A DNA stretch of 64,000 nt, from positions 2,728,001 through 2,792,000 of the forward strand of contig CATQJD010000146.1 in NCBI GenBank assembly GCA_958298945.1. Reading direction: 5' to 3'. A model generated the notes under the pieces. It was not told where the DNA came from. It saw only the letters and a program-made list of their open reading frames with translations, and did not search any database. Below are positions 15,297 to 28,842 of this stretch, in pieces. Both the position numbers and the translations under genes were made by a program. This DNA is from Atherix ibis (Eukaryota > Arthropoda > Insecta > Diptera > Athericidae). Positions within the stretch are counted from its first letter, which is position 1. The number at the start of each line of letters is the position of its first letter.

Positions 15297-15971
15297 TTCA
15301 TATTCCTCTTAAATATACTACTTCATATTCCTCTTAAACATACTACTTCATATTCGTCTTAAACATACTACTTTATATTCCTCTTAAACATACTACTTCA
15401 TATTCCTCCTAAATAAACTACTTCATATTCCTCTTAAACATTCTACTTCATATTCCTCTTAAATATTCTACTTCATATTCCTCTTAAATATACTACTTCA
15501 TATTCCTCTTAAACATAATACTTCATATTCCTCTTAAATATACTACTTCATATTCCTCTTAAATATACTACTTCATATTCCTCTTAAATATAAAACTTCA
15601 TGTTCCTCTTAAACATACTACTTCATATTCCTCTTAAACATACTACTTCATATTCCTCTTTAACATACTATTTTATATTTCTCTTAAACATACTACTTCA
15701 TATTTCTCTTAAACGTACTACTTCATATTCCTCTTAAACATACTACTTCATATTCCTCTTAAATATACTACTTAATATTCCTTTTAAATATACTACTTCA
15801 TATTCCTCTTAAATATACTACTTCATATTCCTCTTAATTACACTACCTCATATTCCTCTGAAACATACTACTTCATATTCTTCTTAAACATATTACTTCA
15901 TATTCCTCTTAAACATACTACTTCATATTCCTCTTAAACATACTACTTCATATTCCTTCGAAATATACTAC

Positions 15972-15997
15972 TTCATATTCTTCTTAAAACATTCTAC
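15972..15997 (+). repeat. 26-bp monomer (1-bp insertion)
   Basis: It has four As (CTTAAAACATTC) where the equivalent monomer at 18872 has three. It is the third one-base indel within 951 bp, all private to copy U2. Confidence 0.95.
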
Positions 15998-17347
15998 TTC
16001 ATATTCCTCTTAAATATACTACTTCATATTCCTTATAAATATAATACTTCATATTCCTCTTAAACATACTACTTCATATTCCTCTTAAACATACTACTTC
16101 ATATTCCTCTTAAACATACTACTTTATATTTTTCTTAAACATACTACTTCATATTCCTCTTAAACGTACTACTTCATATTCCTCTTAAACATACTACTTA
16201 CTATTCCTCTTAAATATACTACTTCATATTCCTCTTAAATATACTACTTCATATTCCTCTTAAATATACTACTTCATATTCCTCTTAAACATACTACTTC
16301 ATATTCCTCTTAAACATACTACTTCATATTCCTCTTAAACATACTACTTCATATTCCTCTTAAACATACTACTTCATATTCCTCTTAAACATACTACTTC
16401 ATATTCCTCTTAAACATACTACTTCATATTCCTCTTAAATATACTACTTCATATTCCTCTTAAATATACTACTTCATATTCCTCTTAAACATACTACTTC
16501 ATATTCCTTTTAAATATACTACTTCATATTCCTCTTAAATATACATCTTCATATTCCTCTTAAACATACTACTTCATATTCCTCTTAAACATACTACTTC
16601 ATATTCCTCTTAAACATACTACTTCATATTCCTCTTAAACATACTACTTCATATTCCTCTTAAACATACTACTTCATATTCCTCTTAAATATACCACTTC
16701 ATATTCCTCTTAAATATACTTCTTCATATTCCTCTTAAATATACTACTTCATATTCCTCTTAAATATACTACTTCATATTCCTCTTAAATATACTACTTC
16801 ATATTCCTCTTAAACATATTACTTCATATTTCTCTTAAATATACTACTTCATATTCCTCTTAAACATACTACTTTATATTTGGCTTAAATATACTACTTC
16901 ATATTCTTCTTAAACATACTACTTCATATTCCTCTTAAACATACTACTTCATATTCCTCTTAAATTTACTACTACATATTCCTCTTAAATATACTACTTC
17001 ATATTCCTCTTAAATATACTACTTCATATTCCTCGTAAACATACTACTTCATATTCCTCTTAAACATACTACTTCATATTCCTCTTAAACATACTACTTC
17101 ATATTCCTCTTAAACATACTACTTCATATTCCTCTTAAGCATACTACTTCATATTCCCATTAAATATACTACTTCATATTCCTCTTAAACATTCTACTTC
17201 ATATTCCTCTTAAATATACTATTTCATATTCCTCTTAAATATACTACTTCATATTCCTGTTAAACATACTACTTCATATTCCTCTTAAATATACTACTAC
17301 ATATTCCTCTTAAATATACTACTTCATATTCCTCTTAAATATAATAC

Positions 17348-17371
17348 TTCATATTTGTCTAAACATACTAC
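17348..17371 (+). repeat. 24-bp monomer (1-bp deletion)
   Basis: It carries the same CTCTAAAC deletion as at 14448 and 25094, with one additional change (TTTGTCTAAAC for TTTCTCTAAAC). It marks the same position in copy U2 of the large unit. Confidence 0.96.
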
Positions 17372-20300
17372 TTCATATTCCTCTTAAACATACTACTTCA
17401 TATTCCTCTTAAACATACTACTTTATATTCCTCTTAAACATACTACTTCATATTCCTCTTAAACGTACTACTTCATATTCCTCTTAAACATACTACTTCA
17501 TATTCATCTTAAATATACTACTTCATATTCCTCTTAAATACACTACTTCATATTCGTCTTAAACATACTACTTCATATTCCTCTTAAACATACTACTTCA
17601 TATACCTCTCGAACATACTACTTCATATTCCTCTTAAACATACTACTTCATATTCCTCTTAAACATACTACTTCATATTCCTCTTAAGCGTACTACTTCA
17701 TATTCCTCTTTAACATACTACTTAATATTCCTCTTAAAAATACTATTTCATATTCCTCTTAAATATACTACTTCATATTAGTCTTAAATATACTACTTCA
17801 TATTCCTCTTAAACATACTACTTCATATTCCTCTTAAACATACAATTTCATATTCCTCTTAAACATACTACTTCATATTCCTCTTAAACATACTACTTCA
17901 TATTCCTCCTAAACATACTACTTCATATTCCTCTTAAACGTACTACTTCATATTCCTCTTAAACATACTACTTCATATTCCTCTTATATAAACTACTTTA
18001 TATTCCTCTTAAATATACTACTTCATATTACTCTTAAATATACTACTTCATATTCCTCTTAAATACACTACTTCATATTCCTCTTAAACATACTACTTCA
18101 TATTCCTCTTAAACATACTACTTCATATTCCTCTTAAATATACTACTTCATATTCGTCTTAAACATACTCCTTCATATTACTCTTAAACATACTCCTTCA
18201 TATTCCTCTTAAATATACTACTTCATATTCCTCTTAAACATACTACTTCATATTCGTCTTAAACATACTACTTTATATTCCTCTTAAACATACTACTTCA
18301 TATTCCTCCTAAATAAACTACTTCATATTCCTCTTAAACATTCTACTTCATATTCCTCTTAAATATTCTACTTCATATTCCTCTTAAATATACTACTTCA
18401 TATTCCTCTTAAACATAATACTTCATATTCCTCTTAAATATACTACTTCATATTCCTCTTAAATATACTACTTCATATTCCTCTTAAATATAAAACTTCA
18501 TGTTCCTCTTAAACATACTACTTCATATTCCTCTTAAACATACTACTTCATATTCCTCTTTAACATACTATTTTATATTTCTCTTAAACATACTACTTCA
18601 TATTTCTCTTAAACGTACTACTTCATATTCCTCTTAAACATACTACTTCATATTCCTCTTAAATATACTACTTAATATTCCTTTTAAATATACTACTTCA
18701 TATTCCTCTTAAATATACTACTTCATATTCCTCTTAATTACACTACCTCATATTCCTCTGAAACATACTACTTCATATTCTTCTTAAACATATTACTTCA
18801 TATTCCTCTTAAACATACTACTTCATATTCCTCTTAAACATACTACTTCATATTCCTTCGAAATATACTACTTCATATTCTTCTTAAACATTCTACTTCA
18901 TATTCCTCTTAAATATACTACTTCATATTCCTTATAAATATAATACTTCATATTCCTCTTAAACATACTACTTCATATTCCTCTTAAACATACTACTTCA
19001 TATTCCTCTTAAACATACTACTTTATATTTTTCTTAAACATACTACTTCATATTCCTCTTAAACGTACTACTTCATATTCCTCTTAAACATACTACTTAC
19101 TATTCCTCTTAAATATACTACTTCATATTCCTCTTAAATATACTACTTCATATTCCTCTTAAATATACTACTTCATATTCCTCTTAAACATACTACTTCA
19201 TATTCCTCTTAAACATACTACTTCATATTCCTCTTAAACATACTACTTCATATTCCTCTTAAACATACTACTTCATATTCCTCTTAAATATACTACTTCA
19301 TATTTTTCTTAAACATTCTACTTCATATTCCTCTTAAATATACTACTTCATATTCCTCTTAAATGTACTACTTCATATTCCTCTTAAACATACTACTTCA
19401 TATTCCTCTTAAATATACCACTTCATATTCCTCTTAAATATACTTCTTCATATTCCTCTTAAATATACTACTCCATATTCCTCTTAAATATACTACTTCA
19501 TATTCCTCTTAAATATACTACTTCATATTACTCTTAAATATACTACTTCATATTCCTCTTAAATATACTACTGCATATTCCTCTTAAACATACTACTTTA
19601 TATTTCTCTTAAATATACTACTTCATATTCCTCTTAAACATACTACTTCATATTCCTCTTAAACATACTACTTCATATTCCTCTTAAACATACTACTTCA
19701 TATTCCTCTTAAACATACTACTTCATATTCCCATTAAATATACTACTTCATATTCCTCTTAAACATTCTACTTCATATTCCTCTTAAATATAATACTTTA
19801 TATTCCTCTTAAATATACTACTTCATATTCCTCTTAAACATACTACTTCATATTCCTCTTAAACATACTACTTTATATTCCTCTTAAACATACTACTTCA
19901 TATTCCTCTTAAACGTACTACTTCATATTCCTCTTAAACATACTACTTCATATTCCTCTTATATATACTACTTTATATTCCTCTTAAATATACTACTTCA
20001 TATTACTCTTAAATATACTACTTCATATTCCTCTTAAATACACTACTTCATATTCCTCTTAAACATACTACTTCATATTCCTCTTAAACATACTACTTCA
20101 TATTCCTCTTAAATATACTACTTCATATTCGTCTTAAACATACTCCTTCATATTCCTCTTAAACATACTCCTTCATATTCCTCTTAAATATACTACTTCA
20201 TATTCCTCTTAAACATACTACTTCATATTCGTCTTAAACATACTACTTTATATTCCTCTTAAACATACTACTTCATATTCCTCCTAAATAAACTACTTCA

Positions 20301-21146
20301 TATTCCTCTTAAACATTCTACTTCATATTCCTCTTAAATATTCTACTTCATATTCCTCTTAAATATACTACTTCATATTCCTCTTAAACATAATACTTCA
20401 TATTCCTCTTAAATATACTACTTCATATTCCTCTTAAATATACTACTTCATATTCCTCTTAAATATAAAACTTCATGTTCCTCTTAAACATACTACTTCA
20501 TATTCCTCTTAAACATACTACTTCATATTCCTCTTTAACATACTATTTTATATTTCTCTTAAACATACTACTTCATATTTCTCTTAAACGTACTACTTCA
20601 TATTCCTCTTAAACATACTACTTCATATTCCTCTTAAATATACTACTTAATATTCCTTTTAAATATACTACTTCATATTCCTCTTAAATATACTACTTCA
20701 TATTCCTCTTAATTACACTACCTCATATTCCTCTGAAACATACTACTTCATATTCTTCTTAAACATATTACTTCATATTCCTCTTAAACATACTACTTCA
20801 TATTCCTCTTAAACATACTACTTCATATTCCTTCGAAATATACTACTTCATATTCTTCTTAAACATTCTACTTCATATTCCTCTTAAATATACTACTTCA
20901 TATTCCTTATAAATATAATACTTCATATTCCTCTTAAACATACTACTTCATATTCCTCTTAAACATACTACTTCATATTCCTCTTAAACATACTACTTTA
21001 TATTTTTCTTAAACATACTACTTCATATTCCTCTTAAACGTACTACTTCATATTCCTCTTAAACATACTACTTACTATTCCTCTTAAATATACTACTTCA
21101 TATTCCTCTTAAATATACTACTTCATATTCCTCTTAAATATACTAC

Positions 21147-21168
21147 TTCATATTCCTCTTAAACATAC
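21147..21168 (+). repeat. 22-bp monomer (3-bp deletion)
   Basis: This is the U3 counterpart of the 22-mer at 10501, exactly 10,646 bp downstream, with the same missing triplet. Confidence 0.97.
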
Positions 21169-24100
21169 TTCATATTCCTCTTAAACATACTACTTCATAT
21201 TCCTCTTAAACATACTACTTCATATTCCTCTTAAACATACTACTTCATATTCCTCTTAAATATACTACTTCATATTTTTCTTAAACATTCTACTTCATAT
21301 TCCTCTTAAATATACTACTTCATATTCCTCTTAAATGTACTACTTCATATTCCTCTTAAACATACTACTTCATATTCCTCTTAAATATACTACTTCATAT
21401 TCCTCATAAATATACTACTTCATATTCCTGTTAAATATACTACTTCATATTCCTCTTAAATATACTACTTCATGTTCGTCTTAAATATACTACTTCATAT
21501 TCCTCTTAAATATACTACTTCATATTCCTCTTCAATATACTTCTTCATATTCCTCTTAAACATACTACTTCATATTCCTCTTAAACATACTACTTCATAT
21601 TCCTCTTAAACATACTACTTCATATTCCTCTTAAACATACTATTTCATATTCCTCTTAAATATACTGCTTCATATTCCTCTTAAATATACCACTTCATAT
21701 TCCTCTTAAATATACTTCTTCATATTCCTCTTAAATATACTACTTCATATTCCTCTTAAATATACTACTTCATATTCCTCTTAAATATACTACTTCATAT
21801 TACTCTTAAATATACTACTTCATATTCCTCTTAAATATACTACTGCATATTCGTCTTAAACATACTCCTTCATATTACTCTTTAACATACTGCTTCATAT
21901 TCCTCTTAAACATACTACTTCATATTCCTCTTAAACATACTACTTCATATTCGTCTTAAACATACTACTTTATATTCCTCTTAAACATACCACTTCATAT
22001 TCCTCTTAATTATACTTCTTCATATTCCTCTTAAATATTCTACTTCATATTCCTCTTAAATATACTACTTCATATTCCTCTTAAACATAATACTTCATAT
22101 TCCTCTTAAATATACTACTTCATATTCCTCTTAAATATAATACTTCATATTCCTCTTAAACATACTACTTCATATTCCTCTTAAACATACTACTTCATAT
22201 TCCTCTTAAACATACTACTTCATATTCCTCTTTAACATACTATTTTATATTTCTCTTAAACATACTACTTCATATTCCTTTTAAACGTACTACTTCATAT
22301 TCCTCTTAAGCATACTACTTCATATTCCTCTTAAATATACTACTTAATATTCCTCTTAAATATACTACTTCATATTCCTCTTAAATATACTACTTCATAT
22401 TCCTCTTAAATATACTACTTCATATTCCTCTTAAACATGCTACTTCATATTCTTCTTAAACGTACTACTTCATATTCCTCTTAAACATACTACTTCATAT
22501 TCCTCTTAAACATACTACTTCATATTCCTCCTAAATATACTACTTCATATTCTTCTTAAACATTCTACTTCATATTCCTCATAAATATACTACTTCATAT
22601 TCCTCTTAAATGTACTACTTCATATTCCTCTTAAATATATTACTTCATATTCCTCTTAAACATACTCCTTCATATTCCTCTTAAACATACTACTTCATAT
22701 TCCTCTTTAACATACTATTTTATATTTCTCTTAAACATACTACTTCATATTCCTTTTAAACGTATTACTTCATATTCCTCTTAAACATACTACTTCATAT
22801 TCCTCTTAAATATACTACTTAATATTCCTCTTAAATATACTACTTCATATTCCTCTTAAATATACTACTTCATATTATTCTTAAATGTACTACTTCATAT
22901 TCCTCTTAAACATACTACTTCATATTCCTCTTAAATATACTATTTTATATTCCTCTTAAATATACTACTTCATTTTCCTCTTAAATATAATACTTCATAT
23001 TCCTCTTAAACATACTACTTCATATTCCTCTTAAACATACTACTTCATATTCCTCTTAAACATACTACTTTATATTCCTCTTAAACATACTACTTCATAT
23101 TCCTCTTAAACGTACTACTTCATATTCCTCTTAATCATACTACTTCATATTCCTCTTAAATATACTACTTCATATTCCTCTTAAACATACTACTTTATAT
23201 TCCTCTTAAATATACTACTCCATATTCCTCTTAAATATACTACTTCATATTCCTTTTAAATATAATACTTCATATTCCTCTTAAACATACTACATCATAT
23301 TCCTCTTAAACAAACTACTTCATATTCCTCTTAAACATACTACTTTATATTTTTCTTAAACATACATCTTCATATTCCTCTTAAGCGTACTACTTCATAT
23401 TCCTCTTAAACATACTACTTAATATTCCTCTTAAAAATACTACTTCATATTCCTCTTAAATATACTACTTCATATTAGTCTTAAATATACTACTTCATAT
23501 TCCTCTTAAACATACTACTTCATATTCCTCTTAAACATACAATTTCATATTCCTCTTAAACATATTACTTCATATTCCTTTTAAACATTCTACTTCATAT
23601 TCCTCCTAAATATACTACTTCATATTCTTCTTAAACATTCTACTTCATATTCCTCTTAAATATACTACTTCATATTCCTCTTAAATGTACTACTTCATAT
23701 TCCTCTTAAACATAATACTTCATATTCCTCTTAAATATACTACTTCATATTCCTCTTAAATATACTTCTTCATATTCCTCTTAAATATACTACTTCATAT
23801 TCCTCTTAAATATACTACTTCATGTTCCTCTTAAATATACTACTTCATATTCCTCTTAAACATACTACTTCATATTCTTCTTAAACATATTACTTCATAT
23901 TCCTCTTAAACATACTACTTTATATTCCTCTTAAACATACCACTTCATATTCCTCTTAAACGTACTACTTCATATTCCTCTTAAACATACTACTTAATAT
24001 TCCTCTTAAGTATACTACTTCATATTCCTCTTAAATATACTACTTCATATTCCTCTTAAATATAATACTTTATATTCCTCTTAAATATACTACTTCATAT

Positions 24101-25093
24101 TCCTCTTAAACATACTACTTCATATTCCTCTTAAACATACTACTTCATATTCCTCTTAAACATACTACTTCATATTCCTCTTAAATATACTACTTCATAT
24201 TCCTCTTAAATATACTACTTCATATTCCTCTTAAACATACTACTTCATATTCCTTTTAAATATACTACTTCATATTCCTCTTAAATATACATCTTCATAT
24301 TCCTCTTAAACATACTACTTCATATTCCTCTTAAACATACTACTTCATATTCCTCTTAAACATACTACTTCATATTCCTCTTAAACATACTACTTCATAT
24401 TCCTCTTAAACATACTACTTCATATTCCTCTTAAATATACCACTTCATATTCCTCTTAAATATACTTCTTCATATTCCTCTTAAATATACTACTTCATAT
24501 TCCTCTTAAATATACTACTTCATATTCCTCTTAAATATACTACTTCATATTCCTCTTAAACATATTACTTCATATTTCTCTTAAATATACTACTTCATAT
24601 TCCTCTTAAACATACTACTTTATATTTGGCTTAAATATACTACTTCATATTCTTCTTAAACATACTACTTCATATTCCTCTTAAACATACTACTTCATAT
24701 TCCTCTTAAATTTACTACTACATATTCCTCTTAAATATACTACTTCATATTCCTCTTAAATATACTACTTCATATTCCTCGTAAACATACTACTTCATAT
24801 TCCTCTTAAACATACTACTTCATATTCCTCTTAAACATACTACTTCATATTCCTCTTAAACATACTACTTCATATTCCTCTTAAGCATACTACTTCATAT
24901 TCCCATTAAATATACTACTTCATATTCCTCTTAAACATTCTACTTCATATTCCTCTTAAATATACTATTTCATATTCCTCTTAAATATACTACTTCATAT
25001 TCCTGTTAAACATACTACTTCATATTCCTCTTAAATATACTACTTCATATTCCTCTTAAATATACTACTTCATATTCCTCTTAAATATAATAC

Positions 25094-25117
25094 TTCATAT
25101 TTCTCTAAACATACTAC
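25094..25117 (+). repeat. 24-bp monomer (1-bp deletion)
   Basis: This is the U3 counterpart of the 24-mer at 14448, exactly 10,646 bp downstream. It is the last odd-length monomer before 1,496 monomers that keep a strict 25-bp phase. Confidence 0.97.
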
Positions 25118-25667
25118 TTCATATTCCTCTTAAACATACTACTTCATATTCCTCTTAAACATACTACTTTATATTCCTCTTAAACATACTACTTCATATT
25201 CCTCTTAAACGTACTACTTCATATTCCTCTTAAACATACTACTTCATATTCATCTTAAATATACTACTTCATATTCCTCTTAAATACACTACTTCATATT
25301 CGTCTTAAACATACTACTTCATATTCCTCTTAAACATACTACTTCATATACCTCTCGAACATACTACTTCATATTCCTCTTAAACATACTACTTCATATT
25401 CCTCTTAAACATACTACTTCATATTCCTCTTAAGCGTACTACTTCATATTCCTCTTTAACATACTACTTAATATTCCTCTTAAAAATACTATTTCATATT
25501 CCTCTTAAATATACTACTTCATATTAGTCTTAAATATACTACTTCATATTCCTCTTAAACATACTACTTCATATTCCTCTTAAACATACAATTTCATATT
25601 CCTCTTAAACATACTACTTCATATTCCTCTTAAACATACTACTTCATATTCCTCCTAAACATACTAC

Positions 25668-27542
25668 TTCATATTCTTCTTAAACATTCTACTTCATATT
25701 CCTCTTAAATATACTACTTCATATTCCTCTTAAATGTACTACTTCATATTCCTCTTAAACATACTACTTCATATTCCTCTTAAATATACTACTTCATATT
25801 CCTCTTAAATATACATCTTCATATTCCTCTTAAATATACTACTTCATATTCCTCTTAAATATACTGCTTCATGTTCCTCTTAAATATACTACTTCATATT
25901 CCTCTTAAACATACTACTTCATATTCCTCTTTAACATATTACTTCATATTCCTCTTAAACATACTACTTTATATTCCTCTTAAACATACCACTTCATATT
26001 CCTCTTAAACATACTACTTCATATTCCTCTTAAACATACTACTTCATATTCCTCTTAAATATACTACTTCATATTCCTCTTAAATATACTACTTCATATT
26101 CCTCTTAAACATACTACTTCATATTCCTTTTAAATATACTACTTCATATTCCTCTTAAATATACTTCTTCATATTCCTCTTAAACATACTACTTCATATT
26201 CCTCTTAAACATACTACTTCATATTCCTCTTAAACATACTACTTCATATTCCTCTTAAACATACTATTTCATATTCCTCTTAAACATACTACTTCATATT
26301 CCTCTTAAATATACCACTTCATATTCCTCTTAAATATACTTCTTCATATTCCTCTTAAATATACTACTTCATATTCCTCTTAAATATACTACTTCATATT
26401 CCTCTTAAATATACTACTTCATATTACTCTTAAATATACTACTTCATATTCCTCTTAAATATACTACTGCATATTCCTCTTAAACATACTACTTTATATT
26501 TGGCTTAAATATACCACTTCATATTCTTCTTAAACATACTACTTCATATTCCTCTTAAACATACTACTTCATATTCCTCTTAAATATACTACTACATATT
26601 CGTCTTAAATATACTACTTCATATTCCTCTTAAATATACTACTTCATATTCCTCGTAAACATACTACTTCATATTCCTCTTAAACATACTACTTCATATT
26701 CCTCTTAAACATACTACTTCATATTCCTCTTAAACATACTACTTCATATTCCTCTTAAACATACTACTTCATATTCCCATTAAATATACTACTTCATATT
26801 CCTCTTAAACATTCTACTTCATATTCCTCTTAAATATACTATTTCATATTCCTCTTAAATATACTACTTCATATTCCTGTTAAACATACTACTTCATATT
26901 CCTCTTAAATATACTACTTCATATTCGTCTTAAATATACTACTTCATATTCCTCTTAAATATAATACTTCATATTTCTCTTAAACATACTACTTCATATT
27001 CCTCTTAAACATACTACTTCATATTCCTCTTAAACATACTACTTTATATTCCTCTTAAACATACTACTTCATATTCCTCTTAAACGTACTACTTCATATT
27101 CCTCTTAAACATACTATTTCATATTCCTCTTAAATATACTACTTCATATTCCTCTTAAATACACTACTTCATATTCGTCTTAAACATACTACTTCTTATT
27201 CCTCTTAAACATACTACTTCATATACCTCTCGAACATACTACTTCATATTCCTCTTAAACATACTACTTCATATTCCTCTTAAACATACTACTTCATATT
27301 CCTCTTAAGCGTACTACTTCATATTCCTCTTTAACATACTACTTAATATTCCTCTTAAAAATACTACTTCATATTCTTCTTAAATATACTTCTTCATATT
27401 AGTCTTAAATATACTACTTCATATTCCTCTTAAACATACTACTTTATATTCCTCTTAAACATACAATTTCATATTCCTCTTAAACATACTACTTCATATT
27501 CCTCTTAAACATACTACTTCATATTCCTCCTAAATATACTAC
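25668..27542 (+). repeat. 1,875-bp unit derived from the end of U3 (75 monomers)
   Basis: It starts with the TTCATATTCTTCTT/AAACATTC monomer, as at 23619 in U3, and follows U3 in variant order: TTCATGTTCC at 25868, TTTATATTTGGC at 26493, CCCATTAAATAT at 26768 and CTCTCGAACAT at 27218. Relative to U3 a block of seven monomers (175 bp, with AAACGT, TTAATATT and AAGTAT variants) is missing between 25868 and 26493. The starting monomer recurs at 27543, exactly 1,875 bp later. Confidence 0.83.
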
Positions 27543-28017
27543 TTCATATTCTTCTTAAACATTCTACTTCATATTCCTCTTAAATATACTACTTCATATT
27601 CCTCTTAAATGTACTACTTCATATTCCTCTTAAACATACTACTTCATATTCCTCTTAAATATACTACTTCATATTCCTCTTAAATATACTTCTTCATATT
27701 CCTCTTAAATATACTACTTCATATTCCTCTTAAATATACTGCTTCATATTCCTCTTAAATATACTACTTCATATTCCTCTTAAGCGTAATACTTCATATT
27801 CCTCTTAAACATACTACTTAATATTCCTCTTAAAAATACTACTTCATATTCCTCTTAAATATACTACTTCATATTAGTCTTAAATATACTACTTCATATT
27901 CCTCTTAAACATACTACTTCATATTCCTCTTAAACATACAATTTCATATTCCTCTTAAACATACTACTTCATATTCCTCTTAAACATACTACTTCATATT
28001 CCTTCTAAATATACTAC
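27543..28017 (+). repeat. Truncated 475-bp unit (19 monomers)
   Basis: It begins with the same TTCTTCTTAAACATTC monomer as its neighbours and the same following order (AAATAT, AAATGT, AAACAT). At 27768 it jumps to the AAGCGT block that sits near the end of the longer unit. A new start monomer follows at 28018. The result is a unit with most of its middle deleted, by whole monomers. Confidence 0.8.
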
Positions 28018-28842
28018 TTCATATTCTTCTTAAACATTCTACTTCATATTCCTCTTAAATATACTACTTCACATTCCTCTTAAATGTACTACTTCATATT
28101 CCTCTTAAACATACTACTTCATATTCCTCTTAAATATACTACTTCATATTCCTCTTAAATATACTTCTTCATATTCCTCTTAAATATACTACTTCATATT
28201 CCTCTTAAATATACTACTTCATGTTCCTCTTAAATATACTACTTCATATTCATCTTAAACATATTACTTCATATTCCTCTTAAACATACTACTTCATATT
28301 CCTCTTAAACATACTACTTCATATTCCTCTTAAACATACTACTTTGTATTCCTCTTAAACATACTACTTCATATTCCTCTTAAACGTACTACTTCATATT
28401 CCTCTTAAACATACTACTTCATATTCCTCTTAAATATACTACTTCATATTCCTCTTAAATACACTACTTCATATTCGCCTTAAACATACTGCTTCATATT
28501 CCTCTTAAACATACTACTTCATATACCTCTCGAACATACTACTTCATATTCCTCTTAAACATACTACTTCATATTCCTCTTAAACATACTACTTCATATT
28601 CCTCTTAAGCGTACTACTTCATATTCCTCTTAAACATACTACTTAATATTCCTCTTAAAAATACTACTTCATATTCCTCTTAAATATACTACTTCATATT
28701 AGTCTTAAATATACTACTTCATATTCCTCTTAAACATACTACTTCATATTCCTCTTAAACATACAATTTCATATTCCTCTTAAACATACTACTTCATATT
28801 CCTCTTAAACATACTACTTCATATTCCTTCTAAATATACTAC
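28018..28842 (+). repeat. 825-bp unit (33 monomers)
   Basis: Its start monomer at 28018 recurs at 28843, and TTCACATTCC at 28068 recurs at 28893. The AAGCGT monomer at 27768 likewise recurs at 28593. It also contains the TTCGCCTTAAAC and CTCTCGAACAT variants (near 28468 and 28518) typical of the longer unit's end, so it is another internally deleted version. Confidence 0.82.

Larger units (their letters stand above)
15022..17921 (+). repeat. 7,746-bp large unit, internally deleted copy U2 (2,900 bp)
   Basis: The left part, 15022 to about 16347, follows the start of U1 (7276 to about 8601). Markers are CTTATATAAACTAC at 15073, CTTCGAAATAT at 15947 and TTACTATTCC at 16198. The right part, from about 16348, follows the end of U1 (13448-15021), with CCTTTTAAAT at 16498, TTTATATTTGGC at 16873 and CTCTCGAACAT at 17597. 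About 4.85 kb of the unit, corresponding to 8602-13447 of U1, is missing. The joint lies within six consecutive AAACAT monomers at 16273-16422, so its exact base cannot be fixed. The copy carries four odd-length monomers of its own. Confidence 0.85.
17922..25667 (+). repeat. 7,746-bp large unit, copy U3 (310 monomers)
   Basis: This is the third tandem copy, nearly identical to U1 over its full length. It also starts where the deleted copy U2 ends. It contains a second version of the 1,975-bp HOR (19397-21368), preceded by most of a first (17922-19396). After 25667 the sequence does not restart the unit. It continues instead with the variant order found at 23619 onward, inside U3 itself, which begins the next domain. 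Confidence 0.9.
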
